Positions 38,004-47,312 of a stretch of 64,000 nt of DNA are shown piece after piece. Within the stretch, counting starts at the first letter, position 1. Every line of letters begins with the position of its first letter. Source of the stretch: Alphaproteobacteria bacterium (GTDB lineage: Bacteria; Pseudomonadota; Alphaproteobacteria; Rhizobiales; Hyphomicrobiaceae); NCBI GenBank assembly GCA_019137195.1, contig JAGVSR010000145.1, positions 112,305 through 176,304 of the forward strand, read 5' to 3'. Made by a program: the position numbers and the translations under genes. Under the pieces are notes generated by a model that did not search any database, had not been told where the DNA came from, and worked only from the letters and a program-made list of their open reading frames with translations.

Positions 38004-38477
38004 CTATGGCGCGGGCGAGAAGGCGTCGCGGATGACGGCGGACAGACGGAGCGGCTTACCGGAGACGGCGACGAGCACGACCGTCACCAGGGCCTCGAAC
38101 ACGGGACGACCGGCAAGCTTTACCGTCTGCAGCAGCGTAACGCTGGCGCCGCCGAGCTCCTTCACACGGGTCTCGACCTCGAGCACGTCGTCCATGCGCG
38201 AGGGTCGCAGAAAGTCGCAATTCATGCGGCGGACGACGAAGGCGGCCGGCTCATGGCTGTCCGAGCCGTCGATCAGGCGGCGAGAGTCCGTGCCCAGAAG
38301 CCGCAGGAAGTCGGTGCGGCCGCGCTCGCACCATCGGATGTAGGATGCGTGGTAGGCGATGCCGCCCGCGTCCGTATCCTCGAAATACACCCGGACCGGC
38401 AGCATGTGACGCCGCCCGGTCTCGTCGTCGATGATGCGGCCCGCGAGGTCGGGCCAGGATTTCGCGCTGTCCGTCAT
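38004..38477 (-). CDS. YbgC-family acyl-CoA thioesterase
   Basis: 157 residues, a single hot-dog fold of the YbgC/4-hydroxybenzoyl-CoA thioesterase type. The catalytic Asp sits in the YFEDTDAGGIAYHASYIRW signature. YbgC is commonly linked with the Tol-Pal system, whose genes (tolQRAB-pal) are not in the window, so this may be the separate copy that starts such a cluster elsewhere or an independent thioesterase. It probably acts on short acyl-CoAs in the cytoplasm. Confidence 0.9.
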   Translation of the reverse strand: MTDSAKSWPDLAGRIIDDETGRRHMLPVRVYFEDTDAGGIAYHASYIRWCERGRTDFLRLLGTDSRRLIDGSDSHEPAAFVVRRMNCDFLRPSRMDDVLEVETRVKELGGASVTLLQTVKLAGRPVFEALVTVVLVAVSGKPLRLSAVIRDAFSPAP

Positions 38478-38570
38478 GGTCGCGTGGTAGCCGACACGGA
38501 GCGGAAAGGCGAGACGGGATCGGCACCGCGCGTTGCGGTGCCTCGACGCAAGCCGGCGGCTGCAGCGGCC

Positions 38571-39164
38571 TCACAACCGCGAGAGGAGATCCATGAAGGC
38601 CGGCTTGGCCTTGTCGAGCTCCTCGATGGTGGGCGAGGCGAGAACGGCCTGGAAGAAGTAGGTCTCGCCGGGATGCTTGTCGTCTACGTCCTTCGTAAAG
38701 GCGGTGAGCTCGAAGGCCTGGTCGGGTGTCGACGGGTTTTTGTACAGGTAGACCTTGAAGGCGGGCTTGCCCTTGCGCTCGAGGCCGGCAAGCTCCTCGA
38801 TGGTGCTGTCGGTAAGGCGATCCTGCCAGCGCGCCTGAGCCACTCGGACGTAGTCGTCGAGACCGAGCTCCCGGTCACCCGCGTGGGCGCGCACATACAT
38901 GATGGGCTTGCTGGCTCTCTGGTCGCCGTGGTCAAAAAGGACGAGTGCCTTGTAACGCCGGCTCCAGTCCTGGTCCTCGACCCAGCCCTTGGGCGGCTTC
39001 ACCACGGCCTTGTGCCAAAAGCAGATCCTCTTCTCCTCCGGGCAGTTCTCCGCGTAGCCCTTCAGCTCGGCTGCGCCAGTCGCTACCGGCAACAGGACGA
39101 GCGACACGGCGGCCAGCGCAGTGCGGAGCGAGCCCTTGCCTGTGCCGGCGATTACTGCCCCCAT
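38571..39164 (-). CDS. exported hypothetical protein
   Basis: 197 residues, not recognised. A signal peptide (about 10-32, ending TGAAE) precedes a mixed alpha/beta domain with one cysteine pair near its N-terminus (ENCPEEKRICFW). Aromatic residues are frequent. The ATG at 39164 places the signal peptide correctly; the upstream in-frame start at 39227 does not. It lies between a YbgC thioesterase and a TadG-like protein on the same strand. Confidence 0.68.
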   Translation of the reverse strand: MGAVIAGTGKGSLRTALAAVSLVLLPVATGAAELKGYAENCPEEKRICFWHKAVVKPPKGWVEDQDWSRRYKALVLFDHGDQRASKPIMYVRAHAGDRELGLDDYVRVAQARWQDRLTDSTIEELAGLERKGKPAFKVYLYKNPSTPDQAFELTAFTKDVDDKHPGETYFFQAVLASPTIEELDKAKPAFMDLLSRL

Positions 39165-39285
39165 GGTCGCGCCCCATCGTTGATCGCCTGCAGAAAAAGC
39201 CATTGGCGCCGGCGAAATACCAGTCATCTTGAGGAAAGCGAACGGAGGAAGCGGGAATTCACGGAATCCGTTCTCCTCCCTGCCG

Positions 39286-40602
39286 TCAGCTCGCGATGCG
39301 CAGCTGGGTCAGCTTGGCGACAATGTCCTGGAAGGAGCCCAAGAGCTGGCTCGAGGAATCGGCATTGTAAAAGTTGTCCTCGCCGCTGCAGGTCTTGAGC
39401 ATGCTCTCGGCGTTACCGTTGGTCATGAAGCCGATGGTGTAGATGGTGATGTTCTGGGCCTTCATGTTGCTGCACAGCTGGAGCGCCTGGTAGCCCGAGC
39501 TGCCGACGTCGGTGAAGGTGGTCGAGTTCATATTGCCGTTCTCGTAGCTCGTATTGAACTCGCCGTCGGTCATGAGGATCACGATCTTCATCACGTCGGG
39601 ATCGGCGAACGGGCGCGGCGTGCTGCCCGGCCAGAGGAACGACCAGTTTGGTTGCAGCATGTACCAGCCCCATGCCGCGCCGATGTGGCCGGCCGTGGCA
39701 CCACCCGGAGTGAGCGCGCTGATGCTCGACTTGAACGAAGCGCGGGCAACGCCATCGGCAAGATCGGCGAGAGGGACCACGGTCGGTGTCGGGCACGAGT
39801 AGTTGAGGTTGACCGCGCCTGAGCTGACACCGAGGAAGGTTCCGGCGCCGGGGGGCGTAGCGGTGTAGGCTTCGGCGCCGGCCCGTTCGACGACGCAGGT
39901 GTCGGTTGCGCCCGCCGTCCAGCCTCCCCAGCTCGACCAAGTCCAGCTCCCCCCGGTGGCTCCTCCGGCGGTGACGGCGTCAAAATACGATCCAGCGTTG
40001 ACAGCAGCCGAGTAGGGAACGAGGGCAACGCGCACGGCCTGCGGCACCGGGTTAGAATTGAACAGCGTGTCAACGAGTTCGTTGGCTGCCACCTTCAAGG
40101 CGTCGATCTTGCCGGACGCGCCCATGGACCCCGTGACGTCGACCACCAGCGCGAGCTCGATCTTCTTCTGCTTGTAGATGGCGGTCGACGAGGGCTCGAA
40201 TTCGACCTTGATCAACCCGCCGCCGACACTCGAGAACACGGTCGGCACCACCACCTTTACGGATGCGGTGACCTGGGTCTGGTCGCGGTCGATGTCGGCC
40301 TGGAAGCTCTTGAGCTGCACGCCTCCGATGCCGAGGCTCTCGAGCTGGGCATCGAAAAAGTCTCGTGCGGCCTGGCGTACCTGACCGTCGGGGGCACCCT
40401 CGGCACCGAGAAGCTTGGCACTCGCCAGCGTTGCCGCGTCGAGCGCGGCCTGGACCTTGGTCCCGGTGTTGTGCATGCGGTAGGTGTCGACCGAGAGGCC
40501 AACGCCGAGCACGAGCACCACGAGGGTCAAGGCGAAGAGTATCGCGACGCCACCCGAACGGTCGTTGCAGACGGTGCTCAAAGTTCGCATCATTACAATC
40601 AA
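39286..40602 (-). CDS. TadG-like protein with TadE-type N-terminus and von Willebrand A domain
   Basis: 438 residues. The N-terminus has a pseudopilin-like helix (GGVAILFALTLVVLVLGVGLSVD) of the TadE/TadG/DUF2134 type. The rest is a von Willebrand A domain: MIDAS motif VVDVTGSMG, a second Asp/Thr site in ILMTDGEFN, with a Ser/Gly/Trp-rich insertion between them. TadG-like proteins help build the Flp/Tad pilus used for adhesion. No other tad or cpa genes are near, so this may be an orphan copy. A 9-base-loop inverted repeat lies just upstream. Confidence 0.85.
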   Translation of the reverse strand: MIVMMRTLSTVCNDRSGGVAILFALTLVVLVLGVGLSVDTYRMHNTGTKVQAALDAATLASAKLLGAEGAPDGQVRQAARDFFDAQLESLGIGGVQLKSFQADIDRDQTQVTASVKVVVPTVFSSVGGGLIKVEFEPSSTAIYKQKKIELALVVDVTGSMGASGKIDALKVAANELVDTLFNSNPVPQAVRVALVPYSAAVNAGSYFDAVTAGGATGGSWTWSSWGGWTAGATDTCVVERAGAEAYTATPPGAGTFLGVSSGAVNLNYSCPTPTVVPLADLADGVARASFKSSISALTPGGATAGHIGAAWGWYMLQPNWSFLWPGSTPRPFADPDVMKIVILMTDGEFNTSYENGNMNSTTFTDVGSSGYQALQLCSNMKAQNITIYTIGFMTNGNAESMLKTCSGEDNFYNADSSSQLLGSFQDIVAKLTQLRIAS

Positions 40603-40686
40603 TACCTTGGCGCATGGCGATGAGCGAATTTGAGCAAGGAATGCTGCGAGTTCTTTTAAGAAATTCGCGTTGAATCGCCTTTACCA

Positions 40687-40709
40687 AAACCACTTTTCAA
40701 GCGTGGTTT
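40687..40709. repeat. inverted repeat upstream of the TadG-like gene
   Basis: AAACCAC and GTGGTTT arms around a 9-base loop, with outer ACCAA/TTGGT extensions. It lies between the small membrane protein gene (40798) and the TadG-like start (40602), so it could be a weak terminator of the former or an operator of the latter. Confidence 0.4.
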
Positions 40710-40797
40710 CCATTTGGTTAGCCCGTGCGTCGCAAATGTCGTGACATCGATGTCGGTGTCGACTGCCGACGGCGCGCCAGCCCGGCGCGGTCTGCGC

Positions 40798-41037
40798 TCA
40801 GCGGCGTGTCGCCTTCACGAGCCTGACGAGGAGGCTGGCGGCGAGCGGCGGGCCCAGAGCGGCCGCGGCACAGACGAGAAGGTAGCGCAATAGCTCCGCC
40901 CGCCAGGCCGCCACGGTTGCGGGATCGAGCGGGCTCATGTCGAGCGGAATGTGCGGCCAGTTGACATAGGCCAGCACTGCCACGCCCGCGACCCAGGCAA
41001 GACCGAGGGCAAGGCACAAGCTGCAACCCGATTTCAT
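40798..41037 (-). CDS. small two-helix membrane protein
   Basis: 79 residues with two membrane helices (CSLCLALGLAWVAGVAVLAYV and YLLVCAAAALGPPLAASLLVRL) joined by a polar loop (NWPHIPLDMSPLDP). A very good GGGAGG ribosome site precedes the ATG at 41037, which supports a real gene despite its size. CxxC near the N-terminus could bind metal or form a disulfide. Function unknown. Confidence 0.65.
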   Translation of the reverse strand: MKSGCSLCLALGLAWVAGVAVLAYVNWPHIPLDMSPLDPATVAAWRAELLRYLLVCAAAALGPPLAASLLVRLVKATRR

Positions 41038-41188
41038 GTCTGCCTCCCGGCGCCGAACACTCGGCAACGCAGCTGTCGCAGGATGGGGCGAGCCGACGAG
41101 ACCCGGCATCGCGCGACAATCGCCTGTACCACGTTCGCCCGCGTCCGGTCTCGTCAAAGTCCAGACCCGACCGAGGATCGGACCGGCG

Positions 41189-42323
41189 CTAATCCAGGTC
41201 GGCGATCGCGGCCTGCTCGCTGCCGCCCTTGATGCGATGCGAGAGTGTGGCCTCGATGAACGGATCGATGTCGCCGTCGAGCACGTCGGACGGGCTCGAG
41301 CTGCTCGCTCCCGTGCGCAGGTCCTTCACCAGCTGATAGGGCTGCAGAACATAGGAACGGATCTGATGGCCCCAGGCGATGTCGGTCTTGGCGGCCTGCT
41401 CGGCGCTGGCCTTCTCCTCGCGGGCCTTCAGCTCGCGCTCATAGAGACGGGCCTTCAAGCGCTTGAAGGCCGTGTCCTTGTTCTGATGCTGGGAGCGATG
41501 CTCCTGGGCGAAGATGACGATGCCGGTCGGCTTGTGAACGAGGCGTACGGCCGATTCGGTACGGTTCACGTGCTGGCCGCCCGCGCCGGACGAGCGAGCG
41601 AAGCTGACGTCGACGTCGGCCGGGTTGATGTCGATGTCGATGCTGTCGTCGATGACCGGATAGACGGTGACGGAGGCGAAGCTCGTGTGACGGCGGGCGT
41701 TTGAGTCATAGGGCGAGATGCGGACGAGACGATGCACGCCGGCCTCGGTCTTGAGCCAGCCGAAGGCATTCTCGCCCTCGATCTCGAGAGTCGCCGACTT
41801 GATGCCGGCCTCCTCGCCCGGGCTCTCGTCGACGAGCTTTACCTTGAAGCCACGCCGCTCGGCCCAGCGCATGTACATGCGAAGCAGCATCTGCGCCCAG
41901 TCCTGGCTCTCGGTTCCGCCAGCACCGGCATGGACCTCGACGTACGTGTTGAGACCGTCGGCCTCACCAGACAGGAGTGCCTCGACGCTCTTTCTTTGCG
42001 CTTCCTCGTCCAGGCGGGCCAGCGCCGTCTCGGCCTCTGTTACGGCGCCCTCATCACCCTCGGCCTCGCCGAGATCGATGAGCGTGATGTTGTCGTCGAG
42101 ATCGCGCTCCAGGCGACGAAAGTCGTTGAGCGACCGCTCGAGCGCCTGGCGCTGGCGCATCACTTTCTGGGCGCTCTGGGGATTGGACCAAAGGGCCGGG
42201 TCCTCGGCGCGCTTGTTCAGCTCCGCGAGCCGCTCTTCCGCGTGCTCGGGGTCAAAGATACCTCCTCAGAAGCGACAGCGCCTCTTGGATGTTGTCGACC
42301 AGCTTCTGCGCTTCGGCGCGCAT
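41189..42323 (-). CDS. prfB: peptide chain release factor 2 (programmed +1 frameshift)
   Basis: 377 residues when read as two joined parts. From the ATG at 42323 (with GGAGG upstream) the frame runs 23 codons to CTT followed by an in-frame TGA; a +1 shift then reads GAC and continues to 41189. RF2 recognises UGA and UAA and releases the peptide. The GGQ loop is in [13 protein letters not shown], and the anticodon tripeptide region reads [13 protein letters not shown]. Too little RF2 favours slippage past the TGA, giving autoregulation. Annotating the gene from 42163 would miss the first 54 residues. Confidence 0.95.
42251..42266 (-). promoter_or_regulatory. prfB programmed frameshift signal
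   Basis: On the minus strand AGGAGG acts as an internal Shine-Dalgarno stimulator three bases before CTT-TGA-C, the classical RF2 slip site. The in-frame TGA is at 42252-42254 and decoding resumes at GAC from 42253. Confidence 0.95.
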
Positions 42324-42457
42324 CTTGTCCTCCAGCACGTGAAATTCCGCGGCCCGACCGACTCGGAACCCTAGTCAAAAAGCTGACCTCATATAGGTGG
42401 GGGTGGACCTCGTGTAAACCGCGGCGACGGCGCAGAATTGCCGCTTCGCGGATCGCT

Positions 42458-45001
42458 CTACCAGGGGCCCTGGCCGGGTGCCCCGCCGGGCGGTCGCGGC
42501 TGCCAGGCGTCGTTCCGAGTGCTGGCGGGTGCGACCGGCTGCTCCTGACCGACATTGGAGAAGCCGATGATGGAGTAGGCGTCGTCCGGCTCCTCGTAAG
42601 GCTTGAAGGCCTCGCTGATGGCGTCCGGGTCGCCGGGCGCGGCCCGCAACCCGGTCTTCAAGTTGACGCGCACGATCTTGATGCCAGGCGGCTGGCGGAA
42701 CGGGACGGGCGGTGTGTCGCCCAGCGCCATCTGCATGAACTCGCCGAAGATCGGCGCCGCGACATGGCCTCCGGTATTGCCTTTGCCCATGGGGCGTGGG
42801 GTATCGTAGCCGATGAAGACGCCAACTACGAGGTCCGGCGTGAAGCCGATGAACCAGGCGTCCTTCTCCTCGTTGGTTGTGCCGGTTTTTCCGGAGATGG
42901 GACGGTTGAGCGACTTCAGGCTCGTTGCCGTACCGCGCTGGACGACGCCTTCCATGATGGAGATCATCTGGTAGGAAGTATGCGGGTCGACGATCTGCTT
43001 GCGGTCGTCGGGGATGTCCGGCTCCTCCTGGCTCTCCCATTTGTCGGCGCTGCAGCCCGGGCAGGTGCGGCCGTCGTGGCGCCAGACGGCGTGTCCCCAG
43101 CGGTCCTGGATGCGATCGATGAGCGTAGCGCGAACCTGCTTGCCGCCGTTGGCCAGCATGCAATAGGCCGTGGTCATCCTGAGAAGCGTGGTCTCGCCAG
43201 CGCCGAGCGACATCGAGAGCACCGGCAGGAGGTCGTCGTAGACGCCGAAGCGCCGGGCATACTCGGTGATGAGCGGCATTCCGACATCCTGAGCCAGACG
43301 CACCGTCATCTGGTTCCTGGACTTCTCGATTCCGACGCGCAGCGTGGTGGGCCCGTACGACTTGTCGTTCTCGTAGTTCTCGGGCTTCCAGATGTCCTGT
43401 CCGGGGCCCTGCTCGATCTCGATCGGGGCGTCGAGGATGATCGACGTCGGCTTGTAGCCGTTGTCGATGGCGGCAGCGTAGACGATAGGCTTGAACGAGG
43501 AGCCCGGCTGACGTCTGGCCTGGATGGCACGGTCGAACTGGCTCATTGCGAACGAGAAGCCGCCCGACACGGCGAGCACGCGGCCTGTGTGCGGGTCCAT
43601 AGCGACAAGCCCTCCCCCAACCTCGGGGACTTGCATCAACGACCAGACGCCGGCCTGGTTCTTGTTCTCCTTGGGCGCGACGTAAATTACGTCGCCGACG
43701 GCGAGGATGTCGGTGATGGTCTTCACCTGCTTGCCGGCGGGCTTGGCCCACTTGGCCTCGTCGAACGTCAGGTGGATGCCCTCGCTGCTCTCCGGGAACT
43801 TGCCGTCGGCGCCCTTCGTCTGCTTGAGGCCGACCACGGCCTTGCCGCCGTCGAAGGACAGCACCGCGCCGAGCCGCCAGGGCGCGATGTCGGATGGAGT
43901 GTCGATGGCATAGAGCGCCTCGCGCCAGTCGCCCGAGACGTCGATATTCTTGACGGGGCCGCGCCAGCCCTTTTTGCGATCGAAGGCGACGAGGCCGTTG
44001 ACGAGGGCCGTGCGCGCAATCTGCTGCAGGCGCGGATCGAGCGTCGTGCGGACGGACAGGCCGCCGGCGTAGAGCTTCTCCTCGCCGAACTCGGCGAAGA
44101 TCGAGCGGCGGACCTCCTCGGCAAAGTATTCGGCCGAGAACAGCTGCGTGACGTTGGGACGGTTGGTGACCGCGAGCGGCTTGGCCTTGGCGGCGTCGGC
44201 CTCCGCGGCGGTGATGTAGCCATTCTCGGCCATCTGGCCGATGATCCAGTTGCGCCGATCGGTGGCCTTGGCCCTGTTCCTGATCGGGTGATAGTTGTTC
44301 GGCGCCTTGGGGAGCGCGGCGAGGTAGGCCGCCTCCTCGATGGAGAGGTCCTTCAGCTCCTTGTTGAAATAGGTGAGGCCGGCGGCCGCTACGCCGTAGG
44401 CGCCGGCGCCGAGGAAGATCTCGTTCAAATAGAGCTCGAGGATCTTGTCCTTGGTATAGGCGCGCTCGATGCGGACGGCGAGGATGGCCTCCTTGACCTT
44501 GCGCTCGATGGTGCGGTCGCTGGTCAAGAGAAAGTTCTTGGCGACCTGCTGGGTGATGGTCGAGGCGCCCTGCGGGCGCTTGTCGCCCTCCTTGAGCTTC
44601 GTCTGCACGGCGTCGACGGCGGCACGCATGATGCCCCAGTAATCGATGCCGCCGTGCTCGTAGAAGCGGCGGTCCTCGGCCGAAAGGAAGGCGGCAATGA
44701 CGCCTTTCGGGATGTTGTTGATGGGCACGAATATGCGCTTCTCGCGCGCGTACTCGGCGATCAGCGAGCCGTCGTGTGCATGCACCCGGGTCATGACGGG
44801 CGGCTCGTATTTGGCGAGGCTCTCGTAATTGGGGAGGTCCTTCGAGACCTCGAGCACCTTCCAGGCCACGAGACCCGTCGCAGCCAGGAACACGAGCGCG
44901 AACGCGCCGAAGCTCCAGCCAAGGAAGCTCAAGAGCAGGCTTTTGCGCCGCCTGCGCTTTCTTGCCGGCTCGGCTGGTGGAGGCAGGACGGGTGCTCGCA
45001 T
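42458..45001 (-). CDS. mrcA: penicillin-binding protein 1A (bifunctional)
   Basis: About 847 residues. A basic cytoplasmic tail and one membrane helix (about 25-50) precede the glycosyltransferase domain (catalytic Glu in AEDRRFYEHGG; QGASTITQQVAKNFLL; EIFLGAGAYGV), a beta-rich linker domain and the transpeptidase domain (SxxK in PGSSFKPIVYA, KTGTTNEEKDAWF). It polymerises and cross-links peptidoglycan at the inner membrane. The C-terminus has a Pro/Gly-rich tail. The ATG at 45001 is used; one at 45055 is possible. It is the downstream neighbour of amiC, as in many rhizobia. Confidence 0.94.
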   Translation of the reverse strand: MRAPVLPPPAEPARKRRRRKSLLLSFLGWSFGAFALVFLAATGLVAWKVLEVSKDLPNYESLAKYEPPVMTRVHAHDGSLIAEYAREKRIFVPINNIPKGVIAAFLSAEDRRFYEHGGIDYWGIMRAAVDAVQTKLKEGDKRPQGASTITQQVAKNFLLTSDRTIERKVKEAILAVRIERAYTKDKILELYLNEIFLGAGAYGVAAAGLTYFNKELKDLSIEEAAYLAALPKAPNNYHPIRNRAKATDRRNWIIGQMAENGYITAAEADAAKAKPLAVTNRPNVTQLFSAEYFAEEVRRSIFAEFGEEKLYAGGLSVRTTLDPRLQQIARTALVNGLVAFDRKKGWRGPVKNIDVSGDWREALYAIDTPSDIAPWRLGAVLSFDGGKAVVGLKQTKGADGKFPESSEGIHLTFDEAKWAKPAGKQVKTITDILAVGDVIYVAPKENKNQAGVWSLMQVPEVGGGLVAMDPHTGRVLAVSGGFSFAMSQFDRAIQARRQPGSSFKPIVYAAAIDNGYKPTSIILDAPIEIEQGPGQDIWKPENYENDKSYGPTTLRVGIEKSRNQMTVRLAQDVGMPLITEYARRFGVYDDLLPVLSMSLGAGETTLLRMTTAYCMLANGGKQVRATLIDRIQDRWGHAVWRHDGRTCPGCSADKWESQEEPDIPDDRKQIVDPHTSYQMISIMEGVVQRGTATSLKSLNRPISGKTGTTNEEKDAWFIGFTPDLVVGVFIGYDTPRPMGKGNTGGHVAAPIFGEFMQMALGDTPPVPFRQPPGIKIVRVNLKTGLRAAPGDPDAISEAFKPYEEPDDAYSIIGFSNVGQEQPVAPASTRNDAWQPRPPGGAPGQGPW

Positions 45002-45235
45002 GGACCTAGGTTCGATCGACGGCCAATCACTAGCCGAAATGTTGCGCCGCAGCAATCCGCCCGGGCGGCCTGCAGGATAACACTGATTATGGCATCACCG
45101 CGCCGCCGGATTGGGAGGCGACGGGGGATTTCTGCTGTTCTCCAGCGGACGGACCCGCTCATACCAGGGCGGCCGGTCGATCATAACAACACATCTATTC
45201 CCCATCAATTAACCGAACCGCGGCCCCGTGCCGTC

Positions 45236-46519
45236 TCAGGGCGGCGAAGGGGCACGGCTGGCGAAGAACGCGACCACGGCGTCGGCAATCAGCCGCGCGA
45301 CCCGGCTGTGCCAGACAGAGGAAGCGAGCAGCGTCTGGTCCTCAGGATGGCTCAGGTAGCCGAGCTCGACCAGAACCGAGGGGGCGTTGGTCTGCTTCAG
45401 CACCTTGAAGGCGGCCGATCGCCGGGGATCACGCGACAGCGGGATGGCTTGCGCCAGGCGGGGGACGAGAGCGTTGGCGAAGTCGGTCGAGAAGTTTGCC
45501 GTCTCACGCTTCATCAGATCGATCAGGATGCCCTTGACCTCGCCTTCGCCATCGTCGTCGCCGGCAACGTCGAGCCCCGCGCGGGCATCGGAGGCGTTCT
45601 CCTTCTCGGCCATCAGCCGGGCGGCCTCGTTGGAGGCCTTGGCCGACAGAGTGTAGACGGTGGCGCCGCGGATGGACCCGGCGAGCACCTCGTCGGCGAA
45701 GCTGTCGGCGTGAAGTGAGATGAAGAGATCGGCGCCCGCCTCGTCGGAGAACGCCAGCCGCCGGTCGAGAGACAGGAACACGTCGGCGGTGCGGGTGAGG
45801 CGAACGTCGAAACGACCCGTGGCCGCGAGCTCGCGGGCTATCTCCTTGGCCACGGCGAGCACGATGGTCTTTTCCCGCTGGCCGCCCAGGCCCACGGCAC
45901 CTCCGTCGATGCCGCCATGGCCGGGATCGAGAACGACGACCGGCTTTGCGCCTTTGCTGCCGGCGGGCGGGGGGGCCGGCGAAGGGCCGGAATGAGCGGG
46001 CGGTCGGGTGGAGCCGGTGCCGGCCCCGAAGGCTTCGGGCGAAACAGCAACGAGCTCAATTTCAAGCTCGAGACCCTCGCGGGCCACCTTGGCACGGGCC
46101 ATGCCGGCTTTATCGATGCGGACGGGCCCGGTGGCGTCGAGCACGATGCGTGACCGGCCCTCGGCGAACTCGCCGTAGCGGAAGGCCGAGACCAGGCCCG
46201 CGCCGGAGCGGCCGGCGTCCTCAGCGAGCCTGAATGCGACGCCCGGCAGGTCGATGATGACCCGATAGGGGTTGGCAAGAGTGTAGACTTCGGCCGTGAC
46301 GCCCTTGTCGAGCAGCAGCCGAAACCGGGTGCGACCCGCCTCGGCCTCGACATCGGCCGCGCTGGCGACGGCGACCGGTGGGGCTGCATTGGGCGCCGAG
46401 CCGGCCGGACCGATCGCGGCAGCACTCGTTGCAGCAGCCTCAGCGCCCGGTGCAGCCAGCACCAGCGTACCCAGGACGACTCCCAGGAGAGCCCGGAATA
46501 AGCCCTTCGACAGGATCAC
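45236..46519 (-). CDS. amiC: N-acetylmuramoyl-L-alanine amidase with AMIN domain
   Basis: 427 residues. A signal peptide (about 1-30, ending EAAA) precedes an AMIN domain (about 60-160), which targets the enzyme to the division site in related proteins, a Pro/Ser-rich linker, and the Amidase_3 zinc domain: LDPGHGGIDGG (His), SLHADS (His) and LVELGYLS (catalytic Glu). It cuts the bond between muramic acid and the stem peptide during cell separation. The GTG at 46519 follows GGGGGGAAG and gives a proper signal peptide; the upstream start at 46561 adds 14 residues. Confidence 0.92.
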   Translation of the reverse strand: MILSKGLFRALLGVVLGTLVLAAPGAEAAATSAAAIGPAGSAPNAAPPVAVASAADVEAEAGRTRFRLLLDKGVTAEVYTLANPYRVIIDLPGVAFRLAEDAGRSGAGLVSAFRYGEFAEGRSRIVLDATGPVRIDKAGMARAKVAREGLELEIELVAVSPEAFGAGTGSTRPPAHSGPSPAPPPAGSKGAKPVVVLDPGHGGIDGGAVGLGGQREKTIVLAVAKEIARELAATGRFDVRLTRTADVFLSLDRRLAFSDEAGADLFISLHADSFADEVLAGSIRGATVYTLSAKASNEAARLMAEKENASDARAGLDVAGDDDGEGEVKGILIDLMKRETANFSTDFANALVPRLAQAIPLSRDPRRSAAFKVLKQTNAPSVLVELGYLSHPEDQTLLASSVWHSRVARLIADAVVAFFASRAPSPP

Positions 46520-47312
46520 ACTCTTCCCCCCGAGACCGTCACGACGAGCGATCCGGACCAACCCCGATTAACACAAAATTATCCATACTCCCCGAAGCTT
46601 GTCGGCAACGGCCCCGGCGCCATATCCGACTGGGTGACTTATAGCACTTGCTTCGGGCGCGCCGAAACCGTACAAAAACTGCGTCGCGTCCCGCGGGTAC
46701 GCCCGTCCATGCGAAGAGCGCCCGGTTGCACCAGCATCGAAGGAGCCTAGCCCGGCTCCGATGCCAACCAAGCGGCAGGCTTTTCACTGGGTTGAGAATG
46801 CCGGGGACGCCGGCGAGGTGGCTGCCGGACAAGGTTCGCGACGCTCCCTTCGAAGCTCACGCGAGAGAGCTTTTGAGCACGCGGCAAGGCTCGGCAGCCG
46901 TCAAGAGGACCGGCATCGCGAGAATTGGCGTCGTTTCCGGTTAGTTCCAGTGCGGCAGACTCGCGAGAGACGCCGCGCGGCATTCGCGGAGCCTTCGGCC
47001 GGTCCGGCCGGATCGGCTCCTCGTCCAGGCTTTACCGCGTCACCTTCCGGTGCCCACCGGAGACTGCCGCGACGAACCAACGAAGACCATGCCTACCCTG
47101 CGCTCACAACTTCCGACCGCCCGAGGGCCTTTCGAGGCCTTTTCGGGCTGCGGCCGGCATCAGCCGGACGGGGAGCCTGCGCGCGCTCGACCCCACTTCA
47201 CCCCACGTCGTCAGACAAACAACGAAAAGGCGCGCGCCAGTCGTCGGCAGCCCGACGCCTCCGGCATCGCCGGACCCGGCAGGCCTGGCCTCCGGCGCGC
47301 GACAAAAATCTC
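46520..47312 (+). promoter_or_regulatory. long rne leader / divergent amiC-rne control region
   Basis: About 790 bases without a convincing gene between the divergent amiC and rne starts. The frame of rne stays open upstream to 46761, but those 184 codons are Arg/Ser/Pro-rich and unlike the RNase E N-terminus. RNase E genes in other bacteria have long leaders through which the enzyme controls its own mRNA, and a similar role fits here. I could not define a specific structure. Confidence 0.5.

Noticed and set aside
41732..45718. A 1328-codon open frame on the plus strand
   Set aside because: It lies antisense to prfB, mrcA and amiC, which carry clear family motifs; G+C-rich DNA often leaves the opposite frame open. 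The translation has no recognisable domain.
46761..47312. N-terminal extension of RNase E by 184 residues
   Set aside because: The Arg/Ser/Pro-rich translation does not resemble any RNase E; MANNKMLIDATHPEE at 47313 is the usual start.
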